DNA from: Fluviicola taffensis DSM 16823
GTDB taxonomy: Bacteria; Bacteroidota; Bacteroidia; Flavobacteriales_D; Crocinitomicaceae
Direction of reading: 5' to 3'
Assembly: GCF_000194605.1 (NCBI RefSeq)
Contig: NC_015321.1
Coordinates: 4,030,001 to 4,094,000 of the forward strand
Length of the DNA: 64,000 nucleotides
Position 1 is the first letter of the stretch. Each line of letters starts with the position of its first letter. The notes below the pieces were generated by a model. It saw only the letters and a list, made by a program, of their open reading frames with translations. It had not been told where the DNA came from and ran no database searches. Both the position numbers and the translations under genes were made by a program. Below, one piece after another: positions 32,938 through 42,733 of the stretch.

Positions 32938-35900
32938 ATGAGTGAACGCATACTCCGCGCTCTAATGCAGTTATTCGCGATTATCGCGAAGGTTGATGAA
33001 GTTACAGACCCAACAAGTGAAGCCATTGAAAGTTCTAATGGACGACGAATTGTAGAAGCATTTTTACGTACTGAATTAAATGATGAATTACTCCAAAAGT
33101 ACATTCAATTATTTGATGAGTTTTTATTGGTTCACCACCAAGGATCTGCTAAAAAAGATGGCCAACGGAAAAGAACTTCTGTAAATTCAGTAAAGGTTCT
33201 TCGAATTTGTGCACAAATCAATGAGGAGTTGACTCAACGTCAAAAAATGATCGTTTTGTTGCGAATTTTTGACTTTATCCATGCAAACGACCAAGTTCAC
33301 GAACAAGAACAAGAATTCGTACACACCGTTTCTGAATCATTCAACATTCCGAACTTTGAATATCTTCAATTAAAATCATTCATTGAGTCGAATTCTAGAA
33401 CAATTATGGATGATGATCATTTCATGTATGTGAATGATCAGACAATTGATCTGAAAAATGCCAAACAAATAAAAGTAGATGGATTAGAAGGTTCCATTCT
33501 AGTAATTCGCCTAGAAAGTGTTAATATTTTATTCTTTAAATATTTCGGTCAAGACGAGTTGATTCTAAACGGTCAAATTGTTTCCAATGAACGAAGACAT
33601 ATCTTAAATCAAGGGTCTTCTCTTCGTACCAATAAATCAACGCCAATTTATTACAGTGATGTTATTTCTCGCTTTTTAAATGATGCAAATCAAGAGAAAA
33701 TAACCTTCAAAGTAGACCATTTACAATTCCATTTCAATAGTGGTAAAATTGGTTTGCACGAAATTAATTTCATGGAGCAATCTGGAAAGTTAATTGGTGT
33801 GATGGGAGGTTCTGGTGCTGGGAAATCCACTTTCTTGAATGTCTTGAATGGAAATTACATTCCATCTCATGGAGCTGTAACAATAAATGGAGTTGATTTA
33901 CACCGTGAAAAATCGAAATTAGAAGGGGTTATCGGTTTTGTTTCGCAAGATGATCTACTTATAGAGGAATTAACCGTATTCCAAAATTTATATTTCAATG
34001 CAAAATTGTGTTTCAATGATCTTTCGGAACAACAACTAAAGAAGAAAGTACTTGATTTGCTTTCTGATATTGGATTAGGAGAAGCAAAGAACCTAAAAGT
34101 TGGAAGCCCACTTGAGAAAACAATTTCTGGAGGACAACGAAAACGATTAAATATTGCACTCGAATTGATTCGTCAGCCTGCAGTGATGTTTGTGGATGAG
34201 CCAACATCTGGTTTGTCTTCACGGGATTCTGAAAACATTATGGATATGTTGAAGGAATTAGCATTGAAAGGCAAGTTGATTTTTGTTGTAATTCATCAAC
34301 CTTCATCAGACATTTTTAAGATGTTTGATAAACTGATGATTTTAGATCAAGGTGGATATCCTATTTTTGATGGAAATCCAATTGATGCTGTTGTTTATTT
34401 CAAAACTCATGTTCATCACGTAAATGCCAATGAGCGTGAATGCCCGATTTGTGGTAACGTAAATCCGGAACAGATTTTCAATATCATTGAATCGAAAGTG
34501 GTAGATGAATACGGAAATCAAACAAAGGTTCGAAAAGTAACTCCTCGTGAATGGAACGAGCGTTATTTATCGAATTTCAAAACGTCGGATATTGAGGAAA
34601 TTATTGAGCCAGTTAAGGGAACCTCAAGAATAGCAAATAAACTCAGACAATTCAAAGTTTTCTTCCTACGGGATGTGTTGAGTAAATTGGCAAATAAACA
34701 ATACATGTTTATCAATATGCTTGAAGCTCCTGTTTTGGCAGCAATCCTCTCTTTCTTCGTAAAGTTTTTTAATTCAGATGGAAAAGGAAATCAGGATTAC
34801 GTCTTTTATCAAAATGAAAACATCCCCCAATACTTGTTTATTTCTGTTGTTGTTGCACTTTTCTTAGGTCTTACTGTTGCTGCAGAGGAAATCATCAAAG
34901 ACAAGAAAATATTGAAACGAGAAAGTTTCTTGAATTTATCATTAGGTTCTTACTTGTGGTCGAAGATTTTGATCATGTTTATGGTTTCTGCTATTCAAAC
35001 AGCATGTTTCGTGTTTATTGGAAACTTAATTCTCGAAATTCATGGTTTGTGGTGGGAATACTGGGTTATTTTATTCTCGACTTCCTGTATGGCAAATGTA
35101 CTTGGCCTAAACATCTCAAGTGCATTTAATTCAGCGAAAGTAATTTACATCATCGTTCCTCTATTAATTATTCCTCAATTGATTTTCTCTGGAGTAATTG
35201 TGAAATTCGATAAATTACACCCAATCATTTCATCTAACAATGAAGTTCCTTGGGTTGGTAATGCAATGGCATCAAGGTGGGCTTATGAAGCTTTAGCGGT
35301 TGTTCAATCAACGGAAAACGCACATGAAGAAGGTCAATTCAAATTGCACCAAAAACAAAGTAACGCAAGCTGGAAAAGAGATTATTGGATTCCCGAAATG
35401 AAAAACCAATTGACGATTTTAGCGGATAAAAAATCGAATGAAAAAGACTTTGAAAAAGCGAAAAGAATCCTCACAAACGAAGTAGAAAAAGAAGTTTCGA
35501 TTTGGGACAATTTGGAATGTAAGGATTGTATTGAAGGATTGAATAAATTACAAAAAGGCAAAACATCTGTGCAGGAAGTACAATTCAATATTGGTTCCTT
35601 CTTGGAAATGCTTAAAAAGCAATACAATATCAATTACAACGAAACAACAGAGGAGCTAGATAAACTTGTTCTAAAAGTTGGTGAGAAGCATTTTGAGGCT
35701 TCTCAGGCACAAAATGTCAATGAAAGTTTACAGGATTTAGTAACGAACCGAACGGAAGTACAAAAAATCATCGTTACAGATGATGAATTGCTTCAAAAAG
35801 ACGATCCGATTTACATTGATCCTAAAAACACGCGTTTGCTGAATGCTCCGTTCTACACGAGTAAGAAATATTGGTTTGGAATTCCAATGAGTACTTTCCT

Positions 35901-36018
35901 TGCAAACATTCTCGTTCTTTGGGGAATGACCGTTTTAATGATTGTGGCACTTTATTACGACTTGCTACGAAAGTTTCTTGGACTATTTTCAAAAGGAAGT
36001 TCTAAAAATAACGCATAA
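32938..36018 (+). CDS. ABCG-like transporter with N-terminal TerB-type domain
   Basis: 1026 residues. Residues 1 to about 165 are helical and resemble a tellurite-resistance TerB domain. Residues about 165-250 are a beta-rich linker domain. The ATPase follows with GGSGAGKST (Walker A), a Q-loop in GFVSQDD, ISGGQRKRLNIALEL (signature) and VMFVDEPTSGLSS (Walker B). A CPICG motif lies near residue 500. Six membrane helices (about 585-815 and one at about 985-1010) form an ABC-2-type half-transporter, with a large soluble loop between the fifth and sixth helices. This ATPase-first order is that of eukaryotic ABCG proteins. The substrate is unknown. Confidence 0.88.
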   Translation: MSERILRALMQLFAIIAKVDEVTDPTSEAIESSNGRRIVEAFLRTELNDELLQKYIQLFDEFLLVHHQGSAKKDGQRKRTSVNSVKVLRICAQINEELTQRQKMIVLLRIFDFIHANDQVHEQEQEFVHTVSESFNIPNFEYLQLKSFIESNSRTIMDDDHFMYVNDQTIDLKNAKQIKVDGLEGSILVIRLESVNILFFKYFGQDELILNGQIVSNERRHILNQGSSLRTNKSTPIYYSDVISRFLNDANQEKITFKVDHLQFHFNSGKIGLHEINFMEQSGKLIGVMGGSGAGKSTFLNVLNGNYIPSHGAVTINGVDLHREKSKLEGVIGFVSQDDLLIEELTVFQNLYFNAKLCFNDLSEQQLKKKVLDLLSDIGLGEAKNLKVGSPLEKTISGGQRKRLNIALELIRQPAVMFVDEPTSGLSSRDSENIMDMLKELALKGKLIFVVIHQPSSDIFKMFDKLMILDQGGYPIFDGNPIDAVVYFKTHVHHVNANERECPICGNVNPEQIFNIIESKVVDEYGNQTKVRKVTPREWNERYLSNFKTSDIEEIIEPVKGTSRIANKLRQFKVFFLRDVLSKLANKQYMFINMLEAPVLAAILSFFVKFFNSDGKGNQDYVFYQNENIPQYLFISVVVALFLGLTVAAEEIIKDKKILKRESFLNLSLGSYLWSKILIMFMVSAIQTACFVFIGNLILEIHGLWWEYWVILFSTSCMANVLGLNISSAFNSAKVIYIIVPLLIIPQLIFSGVIVKFDKLHPIISSNNEVPWVGNAMASRWAYEALAVVQSTENAHEEGQFKLHQKQSNASWKRDYWIPEMKNQLTILADKKSNEKDFEKAKRILTNEVEKEVSIWDNLECKDCIEGLNKLQKGKTSVQEVQFNIGSFLEMLKKQYNINYNETTEELDKLVLKVGEKHFEASQAQNVNESLQDLVTNRTEVQKIIVTDDELLQKDDPIYIDPKNTRLLNAPFYTSKKYWFGIPMSTFLANILVLWGMTVLMIVALYYDLLRKFLGLFSKGSSKNNA

Positions 36019-36055
36019 AAAATCCCCGATTCAAACGAATCGGGGATTTTTGTTT
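36019..36055. terminator. Bidirectional intrinsic terminator
   Basis: AAAATCCCCGATTC (36019-36032) and GAATCGGGGATTTT (36037-36050) pair perfectly around AAAC. A T-rich run follows on both strands. It serves the ABC gene on the plus strand and fabG on the minus strand. Confidence 0.9.
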
Positions 36056-36098
36056 TTATATAGTTTTGAATGATATCAATATTCCTTCGCAATGCTTA

Positions 36099-36845
36099 TT
36101 ACATAAGCATTCCTCCACACACGTGAATGGTTTGTCCTGTAACATACGTAGACATATCTGAAGCTAAGAAAACTACTGCATTTGCCACATCAATTGGCTG
36201 ACCACCTCTTTTCAATGGAATTGAATTTCTCCACTCCTCCACTACTTTTTGATCCAAAGCAGCAGTCATTTCAGTTTCAATAAACCCTGGAGCAATTGCA
36301 TTGCAACGAATACTTCTTGAACCTAACTCTTGAGCAATTGATTTTGTAAATCCAATTAAACCAGCTTTAGAAGCAGCATAATTCGATTGTCCAGCATTTC
36401 CACTCACACCAACTACTGAAGACATATTGATAATTGATCCAGAACGTGCTTTCAACATTGGGCGTTGAACCGCTTTTGTTAAGTTAAACGCAGATTTCAA
36501 GTTCGTGTTCATTACTTCGTCCCATTGCTCTTCAGTCATGCGCATTAAAAGTGTATCACGAGTGATTCCTGCGTTGTTCACAAGAACATCAATAGTTCCA
36601 AACTTAGCAACTACATCATCCACCAACTTTTGTGCTTGATCGAAATTTGCAGCATCCGATTTAAATCCTACTGCCTCTCCTCCATTTGCAGTCAGTTCAG
36701 TCTCCAAAGCACGTGCTTTTTCTTCTGAAGACAAATAGGTAAACGCCACTTTTGCTCCTTGCTTCACACATTCCTCAGCAATTGATTTACCAATTCCTCT
36801 GGAAGCTCCAGTAATTAAAACAATTTTATTATCTAATAATCCCAT
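36099..36845 (-). CDS. fabG: 3-oxoacyl-[ACP] reductase FabG
   Basis: 248 residues from ATG 36845 (a TTG at 36866 is rejected). Short-chain dehydrogenase of fatty acid elongation. ITGASRGIGKSIAEEC is the NADPH glycine motif, LVNNAGITRDTLLMRM the central one, and the Ser-Tyr-Lys triad is in MSSVVGVSGNAGQSNYAASKAG. IRCNAIAPGFIETEMT and VVFLASDMSTYVTGQTIHV GG are diagnostic of FabG. It is a single gene, convergent with the ABC transporter through a shared terminator. Confidence 0.95.
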   Translation of the reverse strand: MGLLDNKIVLITGASRGIGKSIAEECVKQGAKVAFTYLSSEEKARALETELTANGGEAVGFKSDAANFDQAQKLVDDVVAKFGTIDVLVNNAGITRDTLLMRMTEEQWDEVMNTNLKSAFNLTKAVQRPMLKARSGSIINMSSVVGVSGNAGQSNYAASKAGLIGFTKSIAQELGSRSIRCNAIAPGFIETEMTAALDQKVVEEWRNSIPLKRGGQPIDVANAVVFLASDMSTYVTGQTIHVCGGMLM

Positions 36846-36863
36846 GAATGTTTTTTTGGTGTT

Positions 36864-36871
36864 CAAATATA
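36864..36871 (-). promoter_or_regulatory. Candidate -7 box for fabG
   Basis: The minus strand reads TATATTTG, a full match to TAnnTTTG, 18 bases upstream of the chosen ATG. It supports the shorter start. A -33 TTG at normal spacing is not visible. Confidence 0.45.
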
Positions 36872-37011
36872 GGAAAGGTTTCTTGGATATAAACGAATTG
36901 AGGCGCTAACTTATCCTCAATGGTACGTTCAAAAGGTTGAAATGTTTGAAGAGTCCAAAAATTTAAACCTATTGAGTCTTTAAACTTTTTAAACTTAATT
37001 AAACAGCTGGT

Positions 37012-38721
37012 TTAATTAAAGAAATCCCAAGAAACACCAAACCGAAGTTGAAGTGGTGTTACCGGATATCCTAATCCTTCAAAATTGGTTGGTTTCACAA
37101 ATGTTTGTTCAATATTTTCAACACGAATAAACCATCTGAAATATCCCAAATCAAATTGACTGAAGAAATGCAATTTCATCATCGGATTAAATTCTCTTCC
37201 AGTAGCAATCAAACTATAAGAATTACTCATCGGAGTGAAATCCAATAAACTATAAGCACTAATGTATCCAACTTCAATTCCTGTAACTGTTTTCAGTTTC
37301 TTTGCTTTGAATAAACCTCCATTGTATGCAATTCTACCTGAAATCAACCAATTTGGCAACAAACTGCCTGTACTTTCTCGGTAACTAACTCTCGATTGAA
37401 TCAATAATTTTTTGAATAAATATTCAAATCCAACTTGAATTCCATAGACATTTAGTGTTGTAAGTGTATCCTGTCTCCATTTATTTTGAATGAAAACTGG
37501 CATTTTGGAATTTGCTTCAACAGTTCCTTGAACAAAGAATGGAATAATTCGGTTTTTGTTTTGCCAATTTAAATTCCCAGTTGTTCGAGTCCCCAAAATT
37601 TTGGTCTCCCAAGAATAGTTTAATGTGTTACCGTAAAATGTTCGCTGATAAATCTCTGGATATTGGCGGGATAATCCACCTGAAACAGAAAAAACATTCT
37701 TTGAAAATGCTTTTTTCGCATGCGCTAAAATACTTGTTTCTCCTTTTGCACCAATCAACGTGTAATTTGCTGATCCTCTAAAATAATATCCTTTCGAATT
37801 AAAATCGACCGCTGCAAATCCGTAAGCTTCTGTGGTATCTTGATGAATTTTTAAATTGTCATAATCCCAATAACGCGCACCAACACCTGCTTCAATATTC
37901 AGGTTTCTAACTTTGTAGAATAATCCTCCGTTCAATTTCAGGGATGAAACTTGCCAATAATCGTAAGTATTTGCAGAATCGTAATTGTAAAAACCATAAA
38001 TACCCTTCAGCGTGTCTCTTTCAAAATATCGTTGATTTTTAATGTCTAAACGCGGTTGTAAAACCAGTCCAATCTTCTGAAGAGAATCTTTGGTGAAAGA
38101 AATATAATTCTTCCAATCAGCATAAAACTCTTTTGTTTTATTTCCTGCATTTGATTTCTGAACTTCCTGAAAATTGAGTGCAAATCCTTCTTGAATACTG
38201 TCTCCAATCAATCCATCACTAAAATTCGCGTTGTTTCCATAAAAGGAGAGGTCTAAAATAGTTCCGTAATATCTAGATCGATGCATCAAAGAAAGTTCAA
38301 CCGTATTTCTTTCGAAGTTCGAGTTCCTTAAATTACCAGCTGAGCTATTTCTAATGTAATCGAGTTGAATAAACGTGTTTGAGTCTAAGGCATGAGTATA
38401 GGAAATCCGTCCAAATTGAGCCAATTTAGAACCCATAGAATATTCAAATGCAATATGGGGAATAGAAGAAAATCTTCTTACAGGAAGCTTTAGCCATTTG
38501 GTGCTTAAATCTGAAAAGGAGAATTGATATTGAAATGGGTTAAAGTCGCCTGGCAAGGTATGCTGATAGCTCGCAAGGTTTACATCTACGGAATCTAGTT
38601 TTCCTGAGATACGATGTCCTGGCTTTAATGAATCTTGAAAATAATTTCCAAAGGGGGATTGTGCCAAGCTATATAGCTGACAGAAGGACGTGACGAGTAA
38701 AAACAAAATCCATTTTTTCAC
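37012..38721 (-). CDS. Putative outer-membrane porin-like beta-barrel protein
   Basis: 569 residues; the start codon is GTG at 38721. MKKWILFLLVTSFCQLYSLA is a signal peptide. The rest is a long series of amphipathic strands with aromatic girdles (IHQDTTEAYGFAAVDFN, YYFRGSANYTLIG, FDLGYFRWFIRVENIEQ) and the protein ends in FGVSWDFFN with a terminal aromatic region, the usual barrel sorting end. It resembles the putative porin family of Bacteroidota. The pore specificity is unknown. It lies about 75 bases downstream of the rpsT terminator on the same strand. Confidence 0.8.
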   Translation of the reverse strand: MKKWILFLLVTSFCQLYSLAQSPFGNYFQDSLKPGHRISGKLDSVDVNLASYQHTLPGDFNPFQYQFSFSDLSTKWLKLPVRRFSSIPHIAFEYSMGSKLAQFGRISYTHALDSNTFIQLDYIRNSSAGNLRNSNFERNTVELSLMHRSRYYGTILDLSFYGNNANFSDGLIGDSIQEGFALNFQEVQKSNAGNKTKEFYADWKNYISFTKDSLQKIGLVLQPRLDIKNQRYFERDTLKGIYGFYNYDSANTYDYWQVSSLKLNGGLFYKVRNLNIEAGVGARYWDYDNLKIHQDTTEAYGFAAVDFNSKGYYFRGSANYTLIGAKGETSILAHAKKAFSKNVFSVSGGLSRQYPEIYQRTFYGNTLNYSWETKILGTRTTGNLNWQNKNRIIPFFVQGTVEANSKMPVFIQNKWRQDTLTTLNVYGIQVGFEYLFKKLLIQSRVSYRESTGSLLPNWLISGRIAYNGGLFKAKKLKTVTGIEVGYISAYSLLDFTPMSNSYSLIATGREFNPMMKLHFFSQFDLGYFRWFIRVENIEQTFVKPTNFEGLGYPVTPLQLRFGVSWDFFN

Positions 38722-38734
38722 GAAACTTTATTAA

Positions 38735-38775
38735 ACACAAAAAGGTCTTATCGCCAATGGCAAACAAGACCTTTT
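38735..38775 (-). terminator. Intrinsic terminator of rpsT
   Basis: AAAAGGTCTT (38740-38749) and AAGACCTTTT (38766-38775) pair perfectly. On the minus strand the second arm runs into TTTTTGTG. It sits 19 bases after the rpsT stop. Confidence 0.8.
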
Positions 38776-38794
38776 CAATTTCTAATGAAAATTC

Positions 38795-39046
38795 TTATAA
38801 TTTATTCACTGAAAGCATCAAACCTGATTTCAAGTTTGCAGCTTTATTCTTGTGAATGATGTTGCGTTTCGCTAATTTATCCAACATAGAAGAAACAAGT
38901 GGCAACAATTCGCTTGCTTCTTTCTTATCTTTCAAAGAACGAAGTTTACGTACCGCATTACGCGTTGTTTTGTGTTGATACTTGTTACGCAAACGTTTAA
39001 CATCGTTAGAACGGATTCGTTTTTGTGCTGACTTATGATTTGCCAT
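38795..39046 (-). CDS. rpsT: 30S ribosomal protein S20
   Basis: 83 residues. [19 protein letters not shown] is the typical S20 start, and the basic helix-turn pattern ([31 protein letters not shown]) is complete. It binds the 5' domain and h44 of 16S rRNA. It lies 29 bases downstream of a tRNA-Glu gene on the same strand, so it may share the tRNA transcript. A terminator follows. Confidence 0.97.
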   Translation of the reverse strand: MANHKSAQKRIRSNDVKRLRNKYQHKTTRNAVRKLRSLKDKKEASELLPLVSSMLDKLAKRNIIHKNKAANLKSGLMLSVNKL

Positions 39047-39075
39047 TTTTTTGTGTTATTACAAACTAAATTTTG

Positions 39076-39147
39076 TAGCCCATAGGAGAATCGAACTCCT
39101 GTTACCAGGATGAAAACCTGGCGTCCTAACCACTAGACGAATGGGCC
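39076..39147 (-). tRNA. tRNA-Glu (UUC), copy 1
   Basis: A full cloverleaf of 72 bases: acceptor GGCCCAT with ATGGGCT, D-arm, anticodon stem CCAGG/CCTGG with loop TTTTCAT (anticodon TTC), and T-arm AGGAG-TTCGATT-CTCCT. The discriminator is A; CCA is not encoded. It differs from its neighbour in the anticodon stem and D-loop. Confidence 0.95.
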
Positions 39148-39179
39148 ATAACCGAATAAACGGTCTTTTCTTTTTTTTG

Positions 39180-39251
39180 TAGCCCATAGGAGAATCGAAC
39201 TCCTATTTTACGGATGAAAACCGCATGTCCTAACCGTTAGACGAATGGGCC
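39180..39251 (-). tRNA. tRNA-Glu (UUC), copy 2
   Basis: The same 72-base cloverleaf with identical acceptor and T-arm, anticodon loop TTTTCAT (TTC), but the anticodon stem is TGCGG/CCGTA with one G-U pair, and the variable region differs. It lies 32 bases upstream of copy 1 in the same unit. Confidence 0.93.
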
Positions 39252-39270
39252 GTTTTTTAATTTCGGAGTG

Positions 39271-39300
39271 CAAATATAGCTGGAATTTTGCTATTTGCAA
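39271..39300 (-). promoter_or_regulatory. Candidate promoter of tRNA-Glu/rpsT unit
   Basis: On the minus strand TTG (complement of 39298-39300), a 19-base spacer and TATATTTG (complement of 39271-39278) match the consensus. The first tRNA begins about 20 bases downstream. Confidence 0.65.
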
Positions 39301-39320
39301 TAGGTAACGTGCTTTTTTTT

Positions 39321-40001
39321 CTAAAAAATATCTCGATCTTCTGCTTCAAATTTGAAACCCAGCCTTTTACCTGTCGACATTTGACTGCTCGCTTCCATCT
39401 CATGCATTTGAAAAACGGTCACTTTCGAAACAATTTCATAAGGTGGAGTTAACAAGTCAAACTCTAAAGCATACGCAAATGAAACCTGAATAATGTGTGT
39501 CAAAATTGAATCTGTAAGCACTGAATTTGTAAAATCACGAAATAAGAACCCTAATTGTCCCTTTCCTTCAACCATGAAATGTTCGTCTTTATTGATGAAC
39601 ACACGACCAATCAAATACCCCACATCATTCGAGCGATTTTTCAGATAAGACTCTGCTAAGAAATTGTAGATATTGATAATTCCATAATACCCTCTTGATT
39701 TGTCTTCTTTCAAATAATCCGTTTGCCATAACGGGTGCTCATCTGGAAGTTTAAAAACGTTTGTATGCATTTGAAAAACAAGCACATCACTTCCGATATA
39801 TACTTGAATTTGAAACTCACCTTTATACTCAACATGCAGTCTAATTCGGCTATCTTCAACAAGTAGTCTTAACGCTCCAATTTCTTCCAGTAGATGCTTT
39901 TTAAATCGCTCAAAATGATTCTTAGTATCTTGGAAAATATCTTGTTTCAATCCTGCCTTTTGTTCCAGGATTGCTTGTATTACCTTGCGTGATTCTTCCA
40001 T
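39321..40001 (-). CDS. Conserved-looking hypothetical protein
   Basis: 226 residues with no signal peptide. The N-terminal 45 residues are helical (KVIQAILEQKAGLKQDIFQD, FERFKKHLLEE), then comes a mixed domain (LHVEYKGEFQIQVYIGSDVL, HPLWQTDYLKED, YYGIINIYNFLAESYL, VGYLIGRVFINKDEHFMVEG). I recognise no catalytic or binding motif. It is cytoplasmic by appearance. It follows proS on the same strand after 115 bases, but a terminator lies between, so it likely has its own promoter. Confidence 0.6.
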   Translation of the reverse strand: MEESRKVIQAILEQKAGLKQDIFQDTKNHFERFKKHLLEEIGALRLLVEDSRIRLHVEYKGEFQIQVYIGSDVLVFQMHTNVFKLPDEHPLWQTDYLKEDKSRGYYGIINIYNFLAESYLKNRSNDVGYLIGRVFINKDEHFMVEGKGQLGFLFRDFTNSVLTDSILTHIIQVSFAYALEFDLLTPPYEIVSKVTVFQMHEMEASSQMSTGKRLGFKFEAEDRDIF

Positions 40002-40032
40002 AACGTGTTAATTCAAAATGAAAAATTCAAAA

Positions 40033-40072
40033 TGAAAAAAAAAGGAGACTAAGAATCTATCCAGCCTCCTTT
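40033..40072 (-). terminator. Intrinsic terminator of proS
   Basis: AAAGGAG (40041-40047) and CTCCTTT (40066-40072) pair; on the minus strand the stem ends in a run of nine T. It lies 45 bases after the proS stop. Confidence 0.7.
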
Positions 40073-40116
40073 CTCAATACTACTTTTTGAATTTAATATT
40101 CATAATTTTTAATTCA

Positions 40117-41592
40117 CTAATATGCTTTGGCGAAAACAACCCTTCCTTTCGAAGGGGCTCCTGTCACCATACATCTCCCTGTTTCCGAAGGAATGCCGAT
40201 AGGAATACAGCGAATTGTTGCTTTCGTCTCTTCTTTAATTTTTGCTTCAGTTTCTTTTGTTCCATCCCAATGAGCTAAGTAAAATCCGCCGACTTTTTCG
40301 AGTTGTGTCTTGAACTCTTCATAAGTATCTACTTCATGCATGTTCTCTTTTCGGAATTGAATCGCTCTTTGGAATAAATTCGATTGAATATCAGCTAACA
40401 ATTCTACAATTGAATGACCAATATTATCAATATTCATCGCATATTTCTCTTTTGTATCTCTACGAGCAATCTCCACTACACCATTTGCTAAATCTCTTGG
40501 GCCAATTGCCAAGCGCACCGGAACACCTTTTGCTTCATGCTCCGCAAACTTCCATCCTGGACGTTTCTGATCGTCTGAATCGTATTTTACTTTCACCTTC
40601 AAATCCTTCAATTCAGCAGTTATTTTGGCAACAGCATCATTGATTAATTGCAATTCTTCATCTGTTCTGTAAATCGGAACAATCACCACTTGAATTGGAG
40701 CTAAAGCTGGAGGTAAAACCAATCCTTCATCATCCGAATGAGTCATAATTAAAGCGCCCATCAATCGGGTCGAAACTCCCCAAGAAGTTGCCCAAACGTA
40801 TTCTAATTTCCCTTGAGCATCGCTGTACTTCACGTCAAAAGCCTTAGCGAAGTTCTGTCCTAAGAAATGAGAAGTTCCAGCTTGTAAAGCTTTTCCATCT
40901 TGCATCATTGATTCAATGCAATAGGTATCATCAGCACCTGCAAAACGCTCACTCTCTGTTTTATGACCCTTAATTACGGGCATCGCCATGTAAGTCTCCG
41001 CAAATTCAGCATAAACATCTAGCATTTGTTCAGTCTCTTTAATTGCCTCTTCTTTTGTAGCATGAGCAGTATGACCTTCTTGCCATAAAAACTCGGAAGT
41101 GCGCAAAAACAAACGTGTTTTCATTTCCCATCGAACAACATTCGCCCATTGGTTAATCAATATCGGTAAATCACGGTAAGATTGAATCCATTTTTTATAC
41201 GAGTTCCAAATGATAGTCTCAGAAGTAGGTCGTACAATTAATTCTTCCTCCAATTTTGCTGATGGATCAACAATAACTCCACCTCCATTTGGATCGCTCA
41301 TTAAGCGATAGTGAGTAACAACAGCGCATTCTTTTGCAAAACCTTCAATATGAGAAGCTTCTTTACTCAAGTAACTTTTGGGTATTAATAACGGGAAATA
41401 CGCATTTTGATGACCTGTTTCTTTGAATTTAGCATCTAAGATATCACGCATGTTTTCCCAAATAGCATAACCATAGGGCTTTATAACCATCATTCCTTTG
41501 ACATCCGAGTGTTCCGCAAGGTCTGCTCTTGAAATCAAATCGTTATACCACTTAGAATAATCTTCTGCGCGAGTAGCGTACTTCTGTGACAT
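40117..41592 (-). CDS. proS: Prolyl-tRNA synthetase, archaeal/eukaryotic-type
   Basis: 491 residues, class II synthetase without the large editing insertion of the bacterial type. [15 protein letters not shown] is motif 1 context, [10 protein letters not shown] precedes motif 2, [16 protein letters not shown] is motif 2, and [19 protein letters not shown] holds motif 3. The anticodon-binding domain ([29 protein letters not shown]) and a C-terminal zinc-type domain with CIPIG and GRCMVTG follow. The last part ends in KAY, typical for this type. The gene ends at a terminator. Confidence 0.96.
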   Translation of the reverse strand: MSQKYATRAEDYSKWYNDLISRADLAEHSDVKGMMVIKPYGYAIWENMRDILDAKFKETGHQNAYFPLLIPKSYLSKEASHIEGFAKECAVVTHYRLMSDPNGGGVIVDPSAKLEEELIVRPTSETIIWNSYKKWIQSYRDLPILINQWANVVRWEMKTRLFLRTSEFLWQEGHTAHATKEEAIKETEQMLDVYAEFAETYMAMPVIKGHKTESERFAGADDTYCIESMMQDGKALQAGTSHFLGQNFAKAFDVKYSDAQGKLEYVWATSWGVSTRLMGALIMTHSDDEGLVLPPALAPIQVVIVPIYRTDEELQLINDAVAKITAELKDLKVKVKYDSDDQKRPGWKFAEHEAKGVPVRLAIGPRDLANGVVEIARRDTKEKYAMNIDNIGHSIVELLADIQSNLFQRAIQFRKENMHEVDTYEEFKTQLEKVGGFYLAHWDGTKETEAKIKEETKATIRCIPIGIPSETGRCMVTGAPSKGRVVFAKAY

Positions 41593-41676
41593 TTTGAGTT
41601 GTGTTAAAAATTAAAAATAATCTCGTAAAATTAGAAATAAATCAGCTACCTTAGTGAAAGTTAAAATCTTTTAGTC

Positions 41677-42723
41677 ATGAAAAACTCGCTAAAATTTGGT
41701 ATTTCTGTAGGTCTTACAACGATGTTAGTTAGTTGCGGTACATCTGAGCATTTTATGCAAGATGATGTTTACAATACAAGAACACCCATCATGCCCTTAG
41801 GAACAGATTTGAACGACGTTACCGATTACGCTACTTATGTTGCGAAGAAAGAACAAATAGAAAAAACAGAGCAAGTAGCTTACGTTTCTCCCAGACAATT
41901 TTATGATAATGGTTATTACAATCAATATCGATTTTATGGATACTCTCCTTACAGTTCCATGCAAGGAATCGGCTATTATGGCTACGGGAACAGTTATTTA
42001 GGATATGGGAATCAAGGAATGTTTGTGACACCTCATTTTGGTTTGGGTTATTCCCCTTATTATGGAAACAATCCTTATGCAGGAGGATATTACAACTACC
42101 ACAACCCATACAATCCGTATAACCCTTACAGCCCCTATTTCGGGCACGACCCTTATGGATACAGTTATGAAAATGGATTCAATAATGGATATTACTCCCC
42201 GAATTACAACAATGGATCTTGGGGGACACCTTCAAGTAAACCCAATACAGGAAATCGTAATTCGAACATGAGTGCAGGACTATCTGGTGGTGGTCGCTCA
42301 TCAGCAAATAACGGTGCTGTAATTTACCCACACAAATCAGCAATCGCTCCTGGAAACAATACTGAGCGCGCTGGAAGAGTTCTTACAACACGTTCTAATA
42401 ACGGACCCGCAGTTAATAGCGGAACAACGCAACCCGTTAGTTCTTCTAGAAGAAATGCAGCAGTAAGACCTGGGTCGGTTTCTAGACCCACTGTTACAAA
42501 TACACAAGGAAGTATGGATCAGCAAGGAATTAATAATCCTAGAACTCCAAATACGACACCTTCAGTAAATAGAAGCAATACTCCAGTAAGAACAATTAAC
42601 ACACCCTCGAATAATAACTCCACTCCTACTAGATCAAGTTCACCCACAATTAGAAGTGGCGGTGGTGGTGGAAATGTTAGCACACCTAGTGGTGGCGGTG
42701 GAAGAGCAGGTGGAAGAAGATAG
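41677..42723 (+). CDS. Tyr/Asn/Gly/Pro-rich predicted lipoprotein
   Basis: 348 residues. The signal region has a lipobox LVSCGTS at about residue 20. Residues about 75-190 are a low-complexity run of Tyr, Gly, Asn and Pro (for example GYYGYGNSYLGYGNQG, NPYNPYNPYSPY), and residues about 190-348 are Ser/Asn/Thr-rich and end in a Gly-rich tail (GGGGNVSTPSGGGGRAGGRR). Such proteins may be surface-exposed, adhesive or disordered linkers. No enzyme motif. The stop is 10 bases before the FadL-like gene, so the two are an operon. Confidence 0.72.
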   Translation: MKNSLKFGISVGLTTMLVSCGTSEHFMQDDVYNTRTPIMPLGTDLNDVTDYATYVAKKEQIEKTEQVAYVSPRQFYDNGYYNQYRFYGYSPYSSMQGIGYYGYGNSYLGYGNQGMFVTPHFGLGYSPYYGNNPYAGGYYNYHNPYNPYNPYSPYFGHDPYGYSYENGFNNGYYSPNYNNGSWGTPSSKPNTGNRNSNMSAGLSGGGRSSANNGAVIYPHKSAIAPGNNTERAGRVLTTRSNNGPAVNSGTTQPVSSSRRNAAVRPGSVSRPTVTNTQGSMDQQGINNPRTPNTTPSVNRSNTPVRTINTPSNNNSTPTRSSSPTIRSGGGGGNVSTPSGGGGRAGGRR

Positions 42724-42733
42724 ATAAAAAAGA

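Noticed and set aside
41900-42720. Tandem-repeat or CRISPR-like array in the Tyr/Asn-rich gene region
   Set aside because: The repetition is at the protein level (YG, NPY) with no constant spacing or repeat unit in the DNA.
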